A stretch of 64,000 bases of DNA, taken from contig NZ_JAIEZP010000001.1 of assembly GCF_019679475.1 (NCBI RefSeq), positions 3,162,001 to 3,226,000 on the forward strand, given 5' to 3'. A model generated the notes under the pieces. That model was not told the DNA's origin. It saw nothing but the letters and a program-made list of their open reading frames with translations, and did no database searches. Positions 26,282 to 35,161 of the stretch are shown here, one piece after another (within the stretch, counting starts at the first letter, position 1; each line of letters starts with the position of its first letter). Origin of the DNA: Hyphomonas sediminis (GTDB taxonomy: Bacteria > Pseudomonadota > Alphaproteobacteria > Caulobacterales > Hyphomonadaceae). The translations under genes and the position numbers were made by a program.

Positions 26282-27097
26282 ATGTTTCGCACACTGATCA
26301 CAGCAGCAGGCATTGGCCTTCTTGCAACCGTCTATACGCCGCCTGCCCTTGCCTTTGATTCATCTCAAAGCGGGCCGGCTGATCACTTCACAGCGGAAGA
26401 TGCGGCCCGTTTCTCCAAGGACATTGAAACGACGCTGGCTCAAAAAGGCGCCCGGGTCGCCATGGTCTTTCGGGCAGGCGCTCCCCGCGCGGATTTGCCG
26501 GAAGGTTTCAACTATACACACGGCGCATTCTGGGTTTACCAGCCTGTCAACCTGCCGGACGGTCGCCAGGTTATGGGGTACTCCGTCTACAATCTTTATC
26601 ACGGGAACGGCGAAGACCTGCCCAAGGACCGTTCGGAACTGGTAACGGACTTTCCTTTTGACTTTGTCTCAGGCAGCCGCGCGGACGATGTGGGCATCAT
26701 CATTCCTTCGCCGGAAGTCCAGAAGCGGCTTTATGACGTGATTGGTTCGCCGACTTATGAAGCGCTGCATGTTCCAGGCTACTCGTTGATCGCAAACCCC
26801 GCCGACGCTCGTTACCAGAACTGCACCGAGTTCATGCTGGATGTCCTGTCGTCCGCCGTCTGGCAGACTGACAATTACGAGCAGATCAAGGTGAACCTTG
26901 GCGCTTACTTCAAGGCATCTCCGGTGAAGGAGGCGCGCGGCCTGAAGCGCTTCCTGGCGCCGATTGCTGACAACCGGCTGAAAACCGACGATCACTCCGG
27001 CAAAGTGAAGACAGCCACTTATGAAAGCATTGCCGCCTTCATGGAGACCTATGGCTATTCGTCAGAAGTGTTCACGCTGACACATAACGCCAGCTGA
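26282..27097 (+). CDS. Exported DUF2145-like protein
   Basis: The 271-aa protein starts MFRTLITAAGIGLLATVYTP with cleavage near PALA-FD, so it is exported. Sequences such as RVAMVFRAGAPRADLPEGFN, YTHGAFWVYQPV and RYQNCTEFMLDVLSSA fit my recollection of DUF2145, which resembles NlpC/P60-like papain folds; a Cys (NCTEF) and an upstream His (THGAF) could be catalytic. It follows the small exported protein by 3 bp. Function is unknown; the operator in front suggests an induced response. Confidence 0.7.
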   Translation: MFRTLITAAGIGLLATVYTPPALAFDSSQSGPADHFTAEDAARFSKDIETTLAQKGARVAMVFRAGAPRADLPEGFNYTHGAFWVYQPVNLPDGRQVMGYSVYNLYHGNGEDLPKDRSELVTDFPFDFVSGSRADDVGIIIPSPEVQKRLYDVIGSPTYEALHVPGYSLIANPADARYQNCTEFMLDVLSSAVWQTDNYEQIKVNLGAYFKASPVKEARGLKRFLAPIADNRLKTDDHSGKVKTATYESIAAFMETYGYSSEVFTLTHNAS

Positions 27098-27109
27098 CCC
27101 CACTCCAGA

Positions 27110-27838
27110 TCAGTCCTGCAATGCCTCGATCAGGCGGCCCAGCGCATCGGCTTCGACCTGCTTTGCATCGGCGGCCGCCTTTGCTTCCTCGTCGACGCCC
27201 CATTGCTGGGCCTGCCAGTCTTCGTCGATGCGGGACAGGTGGAACGCCGACTCCGCCGTCAGCGCGCCCTCGACCACTGCCATGGAGAGCAGCGCCGAGC
27301 CAAACAGACCACAGCCATAGACCAGCGCCGTAAGGCGGAAATCGTCGAGGCCAAGCGCATAGTCCCGCGCCGCCTGAAGCGAGGCGTCGGGCTGGGGCGA
27401 GGCAATGATCCCTTCGGTGGTGACGAGGATGACGCCGAAATTCTCCGCCGCCCAATCACGCACAGGGCCCCAGCGCGCCTCTTCCAGGGCGGCAAGCTCA
27501 AAAGGCTCTTCCGCGATGTGGCAGAGCAGATCCGTCTCGCAATAGCGCGCCACTTCTTCGGCCATCTCCTCGCGCAGCTCTGCCGTCCGGTCGAGAGCCA
27601 CATTGGAAAGGCGGGTCAGGTGCATGCCCAGAAGGTCGATATGGGTTTTCTGGTCGGCCCATTCCTCAGCGACTTCCAGCGCCAGCGCCTCAGTCGGGAA
27701 GCGCAGCAGCTGCCGTCCTGGCGTCTTGACGCTCCGCCCGTCGAGCAGGATCTGCCAACCACCGCCCTCTGCAGGTTCGGCAGTCACATCACGGTAAAAG
27801 CGTTTCGGGCGATCGTGGGAAACGGGGCCATTGGTCAT
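27110..27838 (-). CDS. ATP12-family ATP synthase F1 assembly chaperone
   Basis: The 242-aa protein has RPKRFYRDVTAEPAEGGGWQ, LLDGRSVKTPGRQLLRFPTE, ALEVAEEWADQKTHIDLLGM, HLTRLSNVALDR, and YCETDLLCHIAEEP, all ATP12 hallmarks. ATP12 binds the F1 alpha subunit during ATP synthase assembly in mitochondria and is restricted in bacteria mainly to alphaproteobacteria. The ATG at 27838 gives a normal length. It converges with the DUF2145-like gene 12 bp away. Confidence 0.92.
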   Translation of the reverse strand: MTNGPVSHDRPKRFYRDVTAEPAEGGGWQILLDGRSVKTPGRQLLRFPTEALALEVAEEWADQKTHIDLLGMHLTRLSNVALDRTAELREEMAEEVARYCETDLLCHIAEEPFELAALEEARWGPVRDWAAENFGVILVTTEGIIASPQPDASLQAARDYALGLDDFRLTALVYGCGLFGSALLSMAVVEGALTAESAFHLSRIDEDWQAQQWGVDEEAKAAADAKQVEADALGRLIEALQD

Positions 27839-27896
27839 GGCGCAGGCATTACGCCCATCAGGGCGCGCTTCCAAGCCCCGGATGCCGCTGAAAGGC

Positions 27897-28343
27897 CTAG
27901 TGGACCGTAGTTTGACGTGCTTTTTCGTAGCCAGGCGCGGTCAAATGCAACACATCATGCACATAGCGGGTTTCCGGGTCGACCAGCGCCAGTGTCCGGC
28001 CAAAACGCACCGTCCGGAGATTGTCCTTCTTGAGGTCAGTCACCACGATGATGCGGAATTCAGCACCTACCATCGGAACCTCAGCTGGCAGCGTGATACC
28101 TGGCTCCAGGATATTCTCCACTGGCGAAACGCCGAAGCAGAGCTTGTCACGCGCGAGCCCAACCTGGCAGTCCTTGCCGCGGGTCTCAAAATTCCGGTCG
28201 AAGGCGGCATAGTCAGTCTTCGTGAACTGTGTCAGGCCGGGCGCCTGAACAGCCTCAGCCTGCTGCGGCCGGGTGGCGACGAATGCGCCAAGAGCGAAGA
28301 GAGCAGCTCCGGCAATTGCCAATTCGAACTTGAGGGTTTGCAT
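27897..28343 (-). CDS. Exported or membrane-anchored protein, unknown
   Basis: The 148-aa protein has a signal-anchor (FELAIAGAALFALGAFVAT) and a small periplasmic domain with two Cys (KDCQVGLARDKLCFGVSP) that may be disulphide-bonded, followed by a beta-rich part (GAEFRIIVVTDLKKDNLRTV, RYVHDVLHLTAPGYEKAR). No family is recognised. It stands alone between ATP12 and the HAD gene on the same strand. Confidence 0.65.
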   Translation of the reverse strand: MQTLKFELAIAGAALFALGAFVATRPQQAEAVQAPGLTQFTKTDYAAFDRNFETRGKDCQVGLARDKLCFGVSPVENILEPGITLPAEVPMVGAEFRIIVVTDLKKDNLRTVRFGRTLALVDPETRYVHDVLHLTAPGYEKARQTTVH

Positions 28344-28454
28344 GGGTCAGGACGATCGCGCTTGAGTCAGCTTTCACGCTTCAGTGAGTATTTGGCCTAC
28401 CAACGCGCGGCATGCGCCACTTGTTCCTAACAATTTGTAAAAACCAGATACGCT

Positions 28455-29132
28455 CTAAACGCCCGCGAACACCCTAAGGCTACCAGCTAGCGATCCAAAA
28501 TCGTGGTGGATTTCATCCGCGCCAGCTGCTTCGAGCTCATCGGCGCGGCCAAAGCCCCAGCTGACACCGAGCGTTCGCACACCAGCAGCCTTGCCCATGG
28601 CCATGTCGTGAATGGCGTCCCCGATCATAAGGCTTTCCTGCGGCGCGCAGCCCAGTGCGTTCATCGCCTGTTCGACCATGAACGGGTGCGGCTTGCCGGG
28701 GCCGTCATCAGCGCACCACACCGTATCGAAGAAGTGACGGAGTGCGTGCTTTTCGAACAGGGCATCGACGCCCCTATGCGTCTTGCCGGTGGCAACCGCC
28801 ATCAGCCAGCCTTGTTCTTTCAAGGCCTCCAGCAGCTCCAGCGCGCCCTCATACATCGGCTCCTGATGGCCAGGGCGCGAGCGGTGAACCGTGAAGGAAT
28901 GCTTGTAGGCCTCAACCAGCTCGATCAGCTTCTGATCGCTGATATCCGGCGGCGCGAGCGTCGACAGCGCCTCAGAAAGGCTAAGCCCGACGATGCGGCG
29001 GGTTGCATCATACGCTGGCGGCGGAAGACCCGCGCCCTTGAAGGCTGTTTCCATGCACGCCTGGATCACGTCGCGGCTGTCCACGAGCGTGCCATCCACA
29101 TCCCAGATTGCGAGGCGAAGGTCTTGCAGCAT
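28455..29132 (-). CDS. HAD-superfamily phosphatase (phosphoglycolate phosphatase-like)
   Basis: The 225-aa protein has HAD motif I IWDVDGTLVDS, motif II VATGKTHRG, motif III Lys near CADDGPGKPHPFM, and motif IV GDAIHDMAMGKAAGV, with a helical cap between motifs I and II, so it is a subfamily I hydrolase. Substrate is unknown. It starts 8 bp after the pseudouridine synthase stop and is part of the crcB-rluA-HAD operon. Confidence 0.9.
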   Translation of the reverse strand: MLQDLRLAIWDVDGTLVDSRDVIQACMETAFKGAGLPPPAYDATRRIVGLSLSEALSTLAPPDISDQKLIELVEAYKHSFTVHRSRPGHQEPMYEGALELLEALKEQGWLMAVATGKTHRGVDALFEKHALRHFFDTVWCADDGPGKPHPFMVEQAMNALGCAPQESLMIGDAIHDMAMGKAAGVRTLGVSWGFGRADELEAAGADEIHHDFGSLAGSLRVFAGV

Positions 29133-29140
29133 CGGTCTCG

Positions 29141-30193
29141 TCAGATGAAGGGCGCCAGCGGATCCCGGCCGGCCTCCTGCTCGAGGAAGCCTAACGTCTC
29201 GAAGGTTTCCTTCATGTGCGGCGGCAGGGGCGCAACGATGGTTATCGGCTTTCCATGCTCGCGGGGGATAACCAGCGCGCGCGCGTGAAGGTGCATCCCC
29301 GGCGCGAGGCCATGGGGCACCTCCCGGCGCGACTTGTATTTCTCGTCACCAAGGATCGACGTGTTCATTTCCAGCATGTGGAAACGCAGCTGGTGCATCC
29401 GGCCCGTCTGCGGCCGCAGTGCCACCCAGGCCGCTTTCGGGCCGGCAGTCGACACAACGGCGTAATCGGTTATCGCGTGGCGCGCGCCTTCAACCCCCTG
29501 CGCCGAGCGGATCATCCGTTCACGGTCGCCATCCCGGCGGCGACCAGTGGCACGCGGGTCCACAGGACGATAGCCCGAAGGCTCATTCTCGTCAGGAACG
29601 CCCTTGACCATCCAGCAACGGATTTGCCCGGCCTGGGGCGCAGGCACACCAACGGTGATCGCCCAATAGACCTTATCCATGTCGCGCCCGCGGAACAGGT
29701 CGGCCAGGCGCGCGGCGGCAGCAGGGTGTTTGGCCAGCAGCAAGACGCCAGAGGTGTCCTTGTCCAGCCGGTGGACAAGGACGGGCCGGTGCCCGTCCTC
29801 TTCCATTCCAGCGAGGAGCCCGTCGATATGGCGCCCCTGCCCCGAACCGCCCTGCACGGCAATGCCAGCCGGCTTGTTGATCGCGATCATGTCGCGATCT
29901 TCATACAGGATCAGTGAGCGGAGAAACTCCCGGTCTTCTTCGGAAATCTGCTTGGCGGTGGCCGCCTTGCGGCTGCCCGCGTCGCCGTCAGCGAAGATCG
30001 GAAAGCGCACCTCATCGGCGGTTTCGAGGCGCGTGTTGGCCTTCGCCCGGCTGCCATTGACACGGATCTGCCCTGTGCGGAGCAATTTTTCGATCTGGCC
30101 CTGCGTCGTATTCATGCGGCGCTTCAGCCAACGATCAAGGCGCGCACCGGTTTCCTTGTCCGATACGGTTTCGGTAATGATTTGTCCGCTCAT
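29141..30193 (-). CDS. RluA-family 23S rRNA pseudouridine synthase (RluC-like)
   Basis: The 350-aa protein has an S4 RNA-binding domain (GARLDRWLKRRMNTTQGQIE, LRTGQIRVNGSRAKANTRLE) and the RluA catalytic domain with HRLDKDTSGVLLLAKH, whose Asp is the nucleophile, plus RPQTGRMHQLRFHM. RluC-type enzymes convert several uridines of 23S rRNA to pseudouridine. The start overlaps the end of crcB (ATGA), so translation is coupled. Confidence 0.93.
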   Translation of the reverse strand: MSGQIITETVSDKETGARLDRWLKRRMNTTQGQIEKLLRTGQIRVNGSRAKANTRLETADEVRFPIFADGDAGSRKAATAKQISEEDREFLRSLILYEDRDMIAINKPAGIAVQGGSGQGRHIDGLLAGMEEDGHRPVLVHRLDKDTSGVLLLAKHPAAAARLADLFRGRDMDKVYWAITVGVPAPQAGQIRCWMVKGVPDENEPSGYRPVDPRATGRRRDGDRERMIRSAQGVEGARHAITDYAVVSTAGPKAAWVALRPQTGRMHQLRFHMLEMNTSILGDEKYKSRREVPHGLAPGMHLHARALVIPREHGKPITIVAPLPPHMKETFETLGFLEQEAGRDPLAPFI

Positions 30194-30573
30194 GCGAATA
30201 TCCTGCGGGCCATCCAGAGGCCGATAAAAAGGGCCGAAACGCCGAGCAACAACGACAGGCCCGCATAAAGCGCAGCTTTTGCTGTCTCGCCCGAACGCAA
30301 CATCGTGGCCACTTCAAGTGAAAATGCTGAAAACGTCGTGAACCCGCCAAGCAGGCCGGTCGCCAGGAACAGCCGCATATCCTGGCTGATCCCTTCTGCC
30401 TTGAGCGCCAGCCATCCGGCCAGAAGGCCCATGGCGAGGCTGCCCGTCACGTTCACAATGCTTGTGCTCCACGGCCAGCCGGTGGCCATATGGCGCACGG
30501 CCAGCAGGCCCACACCATGGCGCAGGCTCGCGCCGATGGCGCCGCCCAGAGCTACAAGCAAAAAACCGTTCAT
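30190..30573 (-). CDS. crcB: Fluoride channel FluC
   Basis: The 127-aa protein has four membrane segments and the family motifs GGAIGASLRHGVG, VNVTGSLAMGLL and GLLGGFTTFSAFSLE, with the phenylalanines and Asn that line the fluoride pore. It exports fluoride as a dual-topology dimer. The ATG at 30573 gives a normal length. No fluoride riboswitch is seen upstream. It is coupled to the pseudouridine synthase gene by a 4-nt overlap. Confidence 0.94.
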   Translation of the reverse strand: MNGFLLVALGGAIGASLRHGVGLLAVRHMATGWPWSTSIVNVTGSLAMGLLAGWLALKAEGISQDMRLFLATGLLGGFTTFSAFSLEVATMLRSGETAKAALYAGLSLLLGVSALFIGLWMARRIFA

Positions 30574-30689
30574 CGGCGGCCTTTTACGCCGGGGCCACCA
30601 ATTTAGCCAGCCCGCAAGCCAGATACCGGCCAAACGCGGGAGACGCCCCCTTGCGCCGCCGCCTGAACCGTCTCAAATAGCGCCGCTAA

Positions 30690-30763
30690 GCGGGTGTAGC
30701 TCAATGGTAGAGCAGCAGCTTCCCAAGCTGACGACGAGGGTTCGATTCCCTTCACCCGCTCCA
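30690..30763 (+). tRNA. tRNA-Gly (anticodon CCC)
   Basis: GCGGGTG pairs with CACCCGC, discriminator T, encoded CCA. The loop TTCCCAA gives anticodon CCC, reading GGG. T arm GGTTCGATTCC is intact. Confidence 0.96.
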
Positions 30764-30768
30764 GCCGT

Positions 30769-31530
30769 CTAGCCTCGGTTCTTCATGGTTATTGCGAACA
30801 GCAGGTCTTCCGGTTGCGCATTCACCGGCGCATCCGGAAATGGCGCCGCCGCGGTTACCGCCTTCAGGCAGCGCCGGTCGAACAGCTTCTGCCCGCTGCT
30901 GCCTTCAAGGCGGACGAAGACCACTTCGCCCTGCTGTGTCAGCGCAAACGCCACCCGGCAATCACGCGCGCCTGAAACTCTGCGAGGCGCGAATGGGTCG
31001 AGTTGCAACCGCACCGCCCGGAAATAGGCGTCAAGCTCCACCTCCCGCATTTCACCGGCATCAAGGGCTCCCCCGTCATCCAAAGTGTTACCGCCTGCTC
31101 CGTCCGTACCGGGCGAAACCGTTGGGGAGCCCGCTTCCCGCCACGCCGCGGCCGAAGGGCTGGCCATTTCACTTTCAGGGACTTCGGCAGCCTCGTCAGA
31201 TGGCACCAATGACATCTCGTCGGCCGCGTCCACCCGTTCCAGCGCGGGGGGATCGGCTGCTGCGGTCTCAACGGCAGGATGCAACTTGGCAGTGCGAGCG
31301 GGCCGATCTAGCTCAGACACAGGCAAAGGCACCGCGGGGGGGCCTTGTTGGTCAGAAGGCGACGGCCCAGGCAGCTCGACTACAGTTACAGTGAATGCCT
31401 GACCCGCCGGCAAACGCGCGCCCTGCCCCGAAGGGCCAACAAGCAGCGCGCCAACCAGCAGGCCGGTATGAACGAGCGCGGTAAGAGCCGCGCCCGCCAT
31501 GTATCCGGGAGAAATCCGTCCCCCAATCAT
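30769..31530 (-). CDS. TonB-type energy transducer
   Basis: The 253-aa protein has an N-terminal membrane segment (YMAGAALTALVHTGLLVGAL), a long Pro/Ala/Glu-rich periplasmic spacer and a C-terminal TonB-like domain (AYFRAVRLQLDPFAPRRVSG, CRVAFALTQQGEVVFVRLEG, LFDRRCLKAVTAAAPFPDAP). It would pass proton-motive energy to an outer-membrane receptor. The ATG at 31530 follows the receptor stop by one base, so they are coupled and probably dedicated partners. Confidence 0.85.
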   Translation of the reverse strand: MIGGRISPGYMAGAALTALVHTGLLVGALLVGPSGQGARLPAGQAFTVTVVELPGPSPSDQQGPPAVPLPVSELDRPARTAKLHPAVETAAADPPALERVDAADEMSLVPSDEAAEVPESEMASPSAAAWREAGSPTVSPGTDGAGGNTLDDGGALDAGEMREVELDAYFRAVRLQLDPFAPRRVSGARDCRVAFALTQQGEVVFVRLEGSSGQKLFDRRCLKAVTAAAPFPDAPVNAQPEDLLFAITMKNRG

Positions 31531-31531
31531 T

Positions 31532-33679
31532 TTAGAAGCCGACGCTGACACTCAGGTTGAGTGAACGCCCCGGCCCCGCGACCTGACGGAACGGCCCGAC
31601 GCGCCCCTCGTACTTGTAGTCGCCAAACGCGATACCACCGAGCGGCAGGTCGTAATCCTGATCCAGAAGGTTTTCGATTGCAGCCTCGATCCGGAACGGG
31701 CCAACCTCCCCCCCGGCGCGCAGGTGCAACAAGACATAACCCGCCGTGCGGATTTCCTGACGCAGGCCGTTCACCCTGTCTTTATCGTCAACCAGTTCCA
31801 TCTCAAGTGCCTGGGTCCAGGCGCCCTTGCGATTCTCCAGCGCAAAGATCCCTTTCAGCGGCACAATGTTGTAGAGGTTGTCGCCGGTCTCCTTGTTCTC
31901 CCCTTCGGCCCAGGCCAACAAACCGGTCAGGCGGCCAGTCCCAAGATCATTTTCCCAGACGGGCAAGGCGCCTGACAACTCTATGCCGAACAGGTCGGCT
32001 TCGTGATTGGCGAACTGCAAGATCGGCAGCCCGTCCATCAGCGTGCCAATCTGATCAGCGTCAATGTAATCCTCGACACGGGATGCCCAGGCCGAAGCCT
32101 TCAGTGCACGTCCATATTCCTTTCCGTCGGACCAGTCGATCGTTGCCGCGAGGCTACGTGCGACTTCCGGCTTCAGGTTTATGTCGCCCACATAGCCGGC
32201 CCCATCGCCGGTAAAATTGGTCATCGATGTCGACATATTCCCGCGGCCCCATGCATAGCGCTCGTAGAGATTGGGAGAGCGCGATTTCTGCGCCGCGCCA
32301 AACTCGATCATGGTGCTGTCGGCCGGCCGCCAGATGGCTTTTGCCGTTACATCCAGATTGTCGTCTTCTCGCGCGCGATCGGCCGCGTTGAACGCATTGG
32401 CAGCCATGGCGTCAGCCATATTCATCATGCCGGTATAAGAATACGGCTGAACATCGCCCGTATCCGTTTCCACACGCTCATAGCGCAGCCCCAGAAGGGT
32501 AGACCATTCCGGCGCAGGATGAGCTTCCCATTCGGCCCAGACGCCCGTGCGGTTACGCTCCCCGTCATTGATGTTGATGTAGTCCAGCGGCGCCATCATC
32601 ATGCTGCCGGGCACAGCCGGCCAGTAGTCGTACATGGAAGCCTGGAACATTTCCGCCCCGAGGCGAACCCGCCCAACACCTTCAACCGGCATATCATAGG
32701 AAACCTTCGCCGAGACATCCTTGCCCTCGGTGATCATCGGCATGCCGCCGTTGGCTGCCCCGCCCTTGTCGGAGAGGAAGTTCATTTCATGGTCTACTTC
32801 CCGCCAGGAGGCTTCCCCCACCAGAATGCCCGGCCCGACCGGGCCTTCGCCATGCAGCTGCACGCTGCTGCTCTTATTGTCGGTAAGGTCCATGCGCTGG
32901 TTGGCGAATCCCTCATAAGGCGCTCCCTGCTGGCTGAACCTCACCCAGAACAACACATCTTCCGCAGGCTGAGCGGCCAGAAGAAGCGACTGCTCATAAC
33001 TTTCGAACAGCGTGGAGCGGACCTCGTCACCAGAGCCTGACTTGTAGTTGTCCGCCTTGTTCCAACCTGCGTCATAACGGGCACTGAACCGTTCGCCGAT
33101 CAGATTGGCCTGCAATGAGGCCCCCATTCCATTGGAGACGCTGCGATAGCGGATACCTGCCTCGCCGGAATACTCGACGCCTCCAGCGGAGAATTCCGGC
33201 TCCCGGCTTTCAACCGCGATTACCCCTGCTATATTATCGCCGCCGAGGCTCACTGGCGAAAGTGTCGGCGTCACAACGATCCGCTCGACCCGCGCCGCAT
33301 TGATGTAGGAGGTCGCCGGGTTCATGTGGTTGGGGCAGTAATTGGTGACCTGCATGCCGTCGATCAGTACGCCAACCCGGTCGTCGGCCAACCCGCGCAG
33401 AACCGGCAGTGACGCGATGCCGCCGTTCCACTGCACCTCTACGCCCGGCTTGCGGGAAAGCAGCATCAACGGGTCGGCCGAAGCCGCAATACCCGCTTCC
33501 ACGTCTTTACGGGAGACGGAATAGCCGCCGTCTTGCCCACCAGTACCACTTGTTGAGAAGCTATCTTCAAGGGCTTCGATAGGAGGAAGCTCTGTGGCTT
33601 CCTGCGCCAATGCCATGGGCAGGAAGCTGCCAGACGCGACGAGTGCCGCAGCCGAGCTGCGGAGAAAATTGTGTTTCAT
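31532..33679 (-). CDS. TonB-dependent outer-membrane receptor, OprC/NosA-like (copper)
   Basis: The 715-aa protein has a signal peptide (to MALAQE), a plug domain (LMLLSRKPGVEVQWNGGIAS, VLRGLADDRVGVLIDGMQV) and a beta barrel ending in aromatic F (LNLSVSVGF). The plug motif NYCPNHMNPATSYI closely matches the Cys/His/Met copper-binding segment that I recall from OprC and NosA copper receptors, and Met-rich patches occur in loops (YTGMMNMADAMAANAF; GSMMMAPLDY). Together with a DUF2946-like gene upstream and TonB downstream it forms a copper-acquisition operon. Confidence 0.88.
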   Translation of the reverse strand: MKHNFLRSSAAALVASGSFLPMALAQEATELPPIEALEDSFSTSGTGGQDGGYSVSRKDVEAGIAASADPLMLLSRKPGVEVQWNGGIASLPVLRGLADDRVGVLIDGMQVTNYCPNHMNPATSYINAARVERIVVTPTLSPVSLGGDNIAGVIAVESREPEFSAGGVEYSGEAGIRYRSVSNGMGASLQANLIGERFSARYDAGWNKADNYKSGSGDEVRSTLFESYEQSLLLAAQPAEDVLFWVRFSQQGAPYEGFANQRMDLTDNKSSSVQLHGEGPVGPGILVGEASWREVDHEMNFLSDKGGAANGGMPMITEGKDVSAKVSYDMPVEGVGRVRLGAEMFQASMYDYWPAVPGSMMMAPLDYININDGERNRTGVWAEWEAHPAPEWSTLLGLRYERVETDTGDVQPYSYTGMMNMADAMAANAFNAADRAREDDNLDVTAKAIWRPADSTMIEFGAAQKSRSPNLYERYAWGRGNMSTSMTNFTGDGAGYVGDINLKPEVARSLAATIDWSDGKEYGRALKASAWASRVEDYIDADQIGTLMDGLPILQFANHEADLFGIELSGALPVWENDLGTGRLTGLLAWAEGENKETGDNLYNIVPLKGIFALENRKGAWTQALEMELVDDKDRVNGLRQEIRTAGYVLLHLRAGGEVGPFRIEAAIENLLDQDYDLPLGGIAFGDYKYEGRVGPFRQVAGPGRSLNLSVSVGF

Positions 33680-33788
33680 TTCAGGTCTTTTCTCAGATCA
33701 ATACAGACGCAGCAGCGCATTGCGCGCAGCCGCTTGCTGATCGCCGCGCGCAGCTTTTAAGCTGCGCGCAGGCAATCACGAGAACGTT

Positions 33789-34211
33789 TTAGACCTGAAG
33801 GGGTGGGCCACGCGCAGGCGGCGGAGGAGCGGGCGCTCCACGCCCCGGGATAAGGAGCACGCGCAGCGGCTCATCTGCAATGCTGCTCCACATCGGTTGA
33901 ATGACATCTGCCGCAGGCAGAGCAAGCGAATAGATCGAGCTGAGCGCATACGGACAACTCGATTGCCCGTCTTCCTGCTGATTTCCAGGATCTTCATCAC
34001 CGTCCAGGAACTCGCCCGTTGAAAGGTCCAGGCGCTTCACAGCGGAACTGCTACCGTCGCCATGACAGACCGCAATTTCCAGAATGTGGCCCGGCGTTTC
34101 AGGCGCCGTAAGCATGTAATTTGCAGGCACAATGCCGCGCACAAACATGCCGATCAGCGCCAGAACGCCGATCAGGGACAGAATACGGGAGCGTGCAAAC
34201 AAAAATCCCAT
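33789..34211 (-). CDS. DUF2946-like protein, copper-associated
   Basis: The 140-aa protein has an N-terminal membrane segment (ILSLIGVLALIGMFVRGIVP), then YMLTAPETPGHILEIAVCHG, a CPYALSS segment and the terminal ARGPP motif, features of DUF2946 proteins often found next to copper genes. The ATG at 34211 gives a family-typical length. It precedes the receptor by 109 bp on the same strand and probably starts the operon. Its molecular role is unknown. Confidence 0.75.
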   Translation of the reverse strand: MGFLFARSRILSLIGVLALIGMFVRGIVPANYMLTAPETPGHILEIAVCHGDGSSSAVKRLDLSTGEFLDGDEDPGNQQEDGQSSCPYALSSIYSLALPAADVIQPMWSSIADEPLRVLLIPGRGAPAPPPPARGPPLQV

Positions 34212-34315
34212 AGGACGCTTAGGACCATGGCATGCCCGCAGGAACAAGTGCGTCACGCGGCCACGGAGCCCCCCCCCAACTAGGCCAGGGTCGTGACGAC
34301 ACAAAAGCTCACTTG

Positions 34316-35161
34316 CTACAACGGCTCTGCAACGAAGGGACGCGGCTGACAGCGCAGCGCCGCCATTTGCGCGGCAAGTGGCATTTCTCCTGCCTCGCCG
34401 CACGGCATGGAAGCGAGAACATCATAAACGCTGGCCACCGCCTGCTCGGATGCTGCAACGAAATTTTGGCCCCGCGCGAGCGACGCCGTCAGCGCGCCGG
34501 TAAAAAGATCCCCGGTTCCGTGCGGGCGTACATCTACTTTCGGCGTACGGATGCGCCAGATTTTCCCACCCTGCGCAATCAGCGTGTCGATGAATCCCGG
34601 CGCATCTTCAGGAATTGCACCGGTTACCGCCAGTTGATCCGGCAAGCCCCCCACGCCGCGCCGCAGCGCGCCGGCCACTGCCGTTGCCCCATATGTCTCC
34701 AGCCCTGCCAGAAGGCCGAATTCGAAAGCATTCGGCGTGATGATGTCCGCCAACGGCACCAGTTCCCTGCGGAAAAACTCGGGCAATCCATCAGCGACGA
34801 ACACACCAAGGTCGGTGTCTCCGATCACGGGATCGCAGATATAGGTTAGCTGAGGATTTTCCTTCTTTGCGCGCAACACGAAGTCCTTCACCGCGCCCGC
34901 ATTCTCCACCGACCCCAGATAGCCAGTCACCATCGCGCGAGACGCAGTAACCAGGCCGCGCTCCTCAACGCCCAACAGAAGGTCTGCCACCAGATCCGCC
35001 GGCAACACCCTGCCGCGCAGGGTCGGGTATCCCGGAATGTTTGACAAAAGCGTCGTCGGCACCGCCTGAACGGCCACACCATTTGCAATCATTGGATAGA
35101 TTGCCGCACTGTTGCCCACATGGCCGAACACGACCTGGCTCTGGATGGAAATGACGCTCAC
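34316..35161 (-). CDS. pdxY: Pyridoxal kinase
   Basis: The 281-aa protein phosphorylates pyridoxal to PLP. Seen are SIQSQVVFGHVGNSAAIYPM (substrate-binding start typical of PdxK/PdxY), DPVIGDTDLGVFVADGLPEF, ITPNAFEFGLLAG, and the ribokinase ATP motif HGTGDLFTGAL. Its ATG overlaps the stop of the YggS-type gene by 4 nt, which couples two vitamin B6 genes. Confidence 0.93.
   Translation of the reverse strand: MSVISIQSQVVFGHVGNSAAIYPMIANGVAVQAVPTTLLSNIPGYPTLRGRVLPADLVADLLLGVEERGLVTASRAMVTGYLGSVENAGAVKDFVLRAKKENPQLTYICDPVIGDTDLGVFVADGLPEFFRRELVPLADIITPNAFEFGLLAGLETYGATAVAGALRRGVGGLPDQLAVTGAIPEDAPGFIDTLIAQGGKIWRIRTPKVDVRPHGTGDLFTGALTASLARGQNFVAASEQAVASVYDVLASMPCGEAGEMPLAAQMAALRCQPRPFVAEPL

Noticed and set aside
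30574-30689. Fluoride riboswitch upstream of crcB
   Set aside because: The conserved GGNGATGG..TAACCGC..CTGATG type pattern is not found on the minus strand in this gap.
31561-33040. Plus-strand frames of 217 and 345 codons opposite the TonB receptor
   Set aside because: Both are antisense to a receptor with signal peptide, plug and barrel; no independent support.
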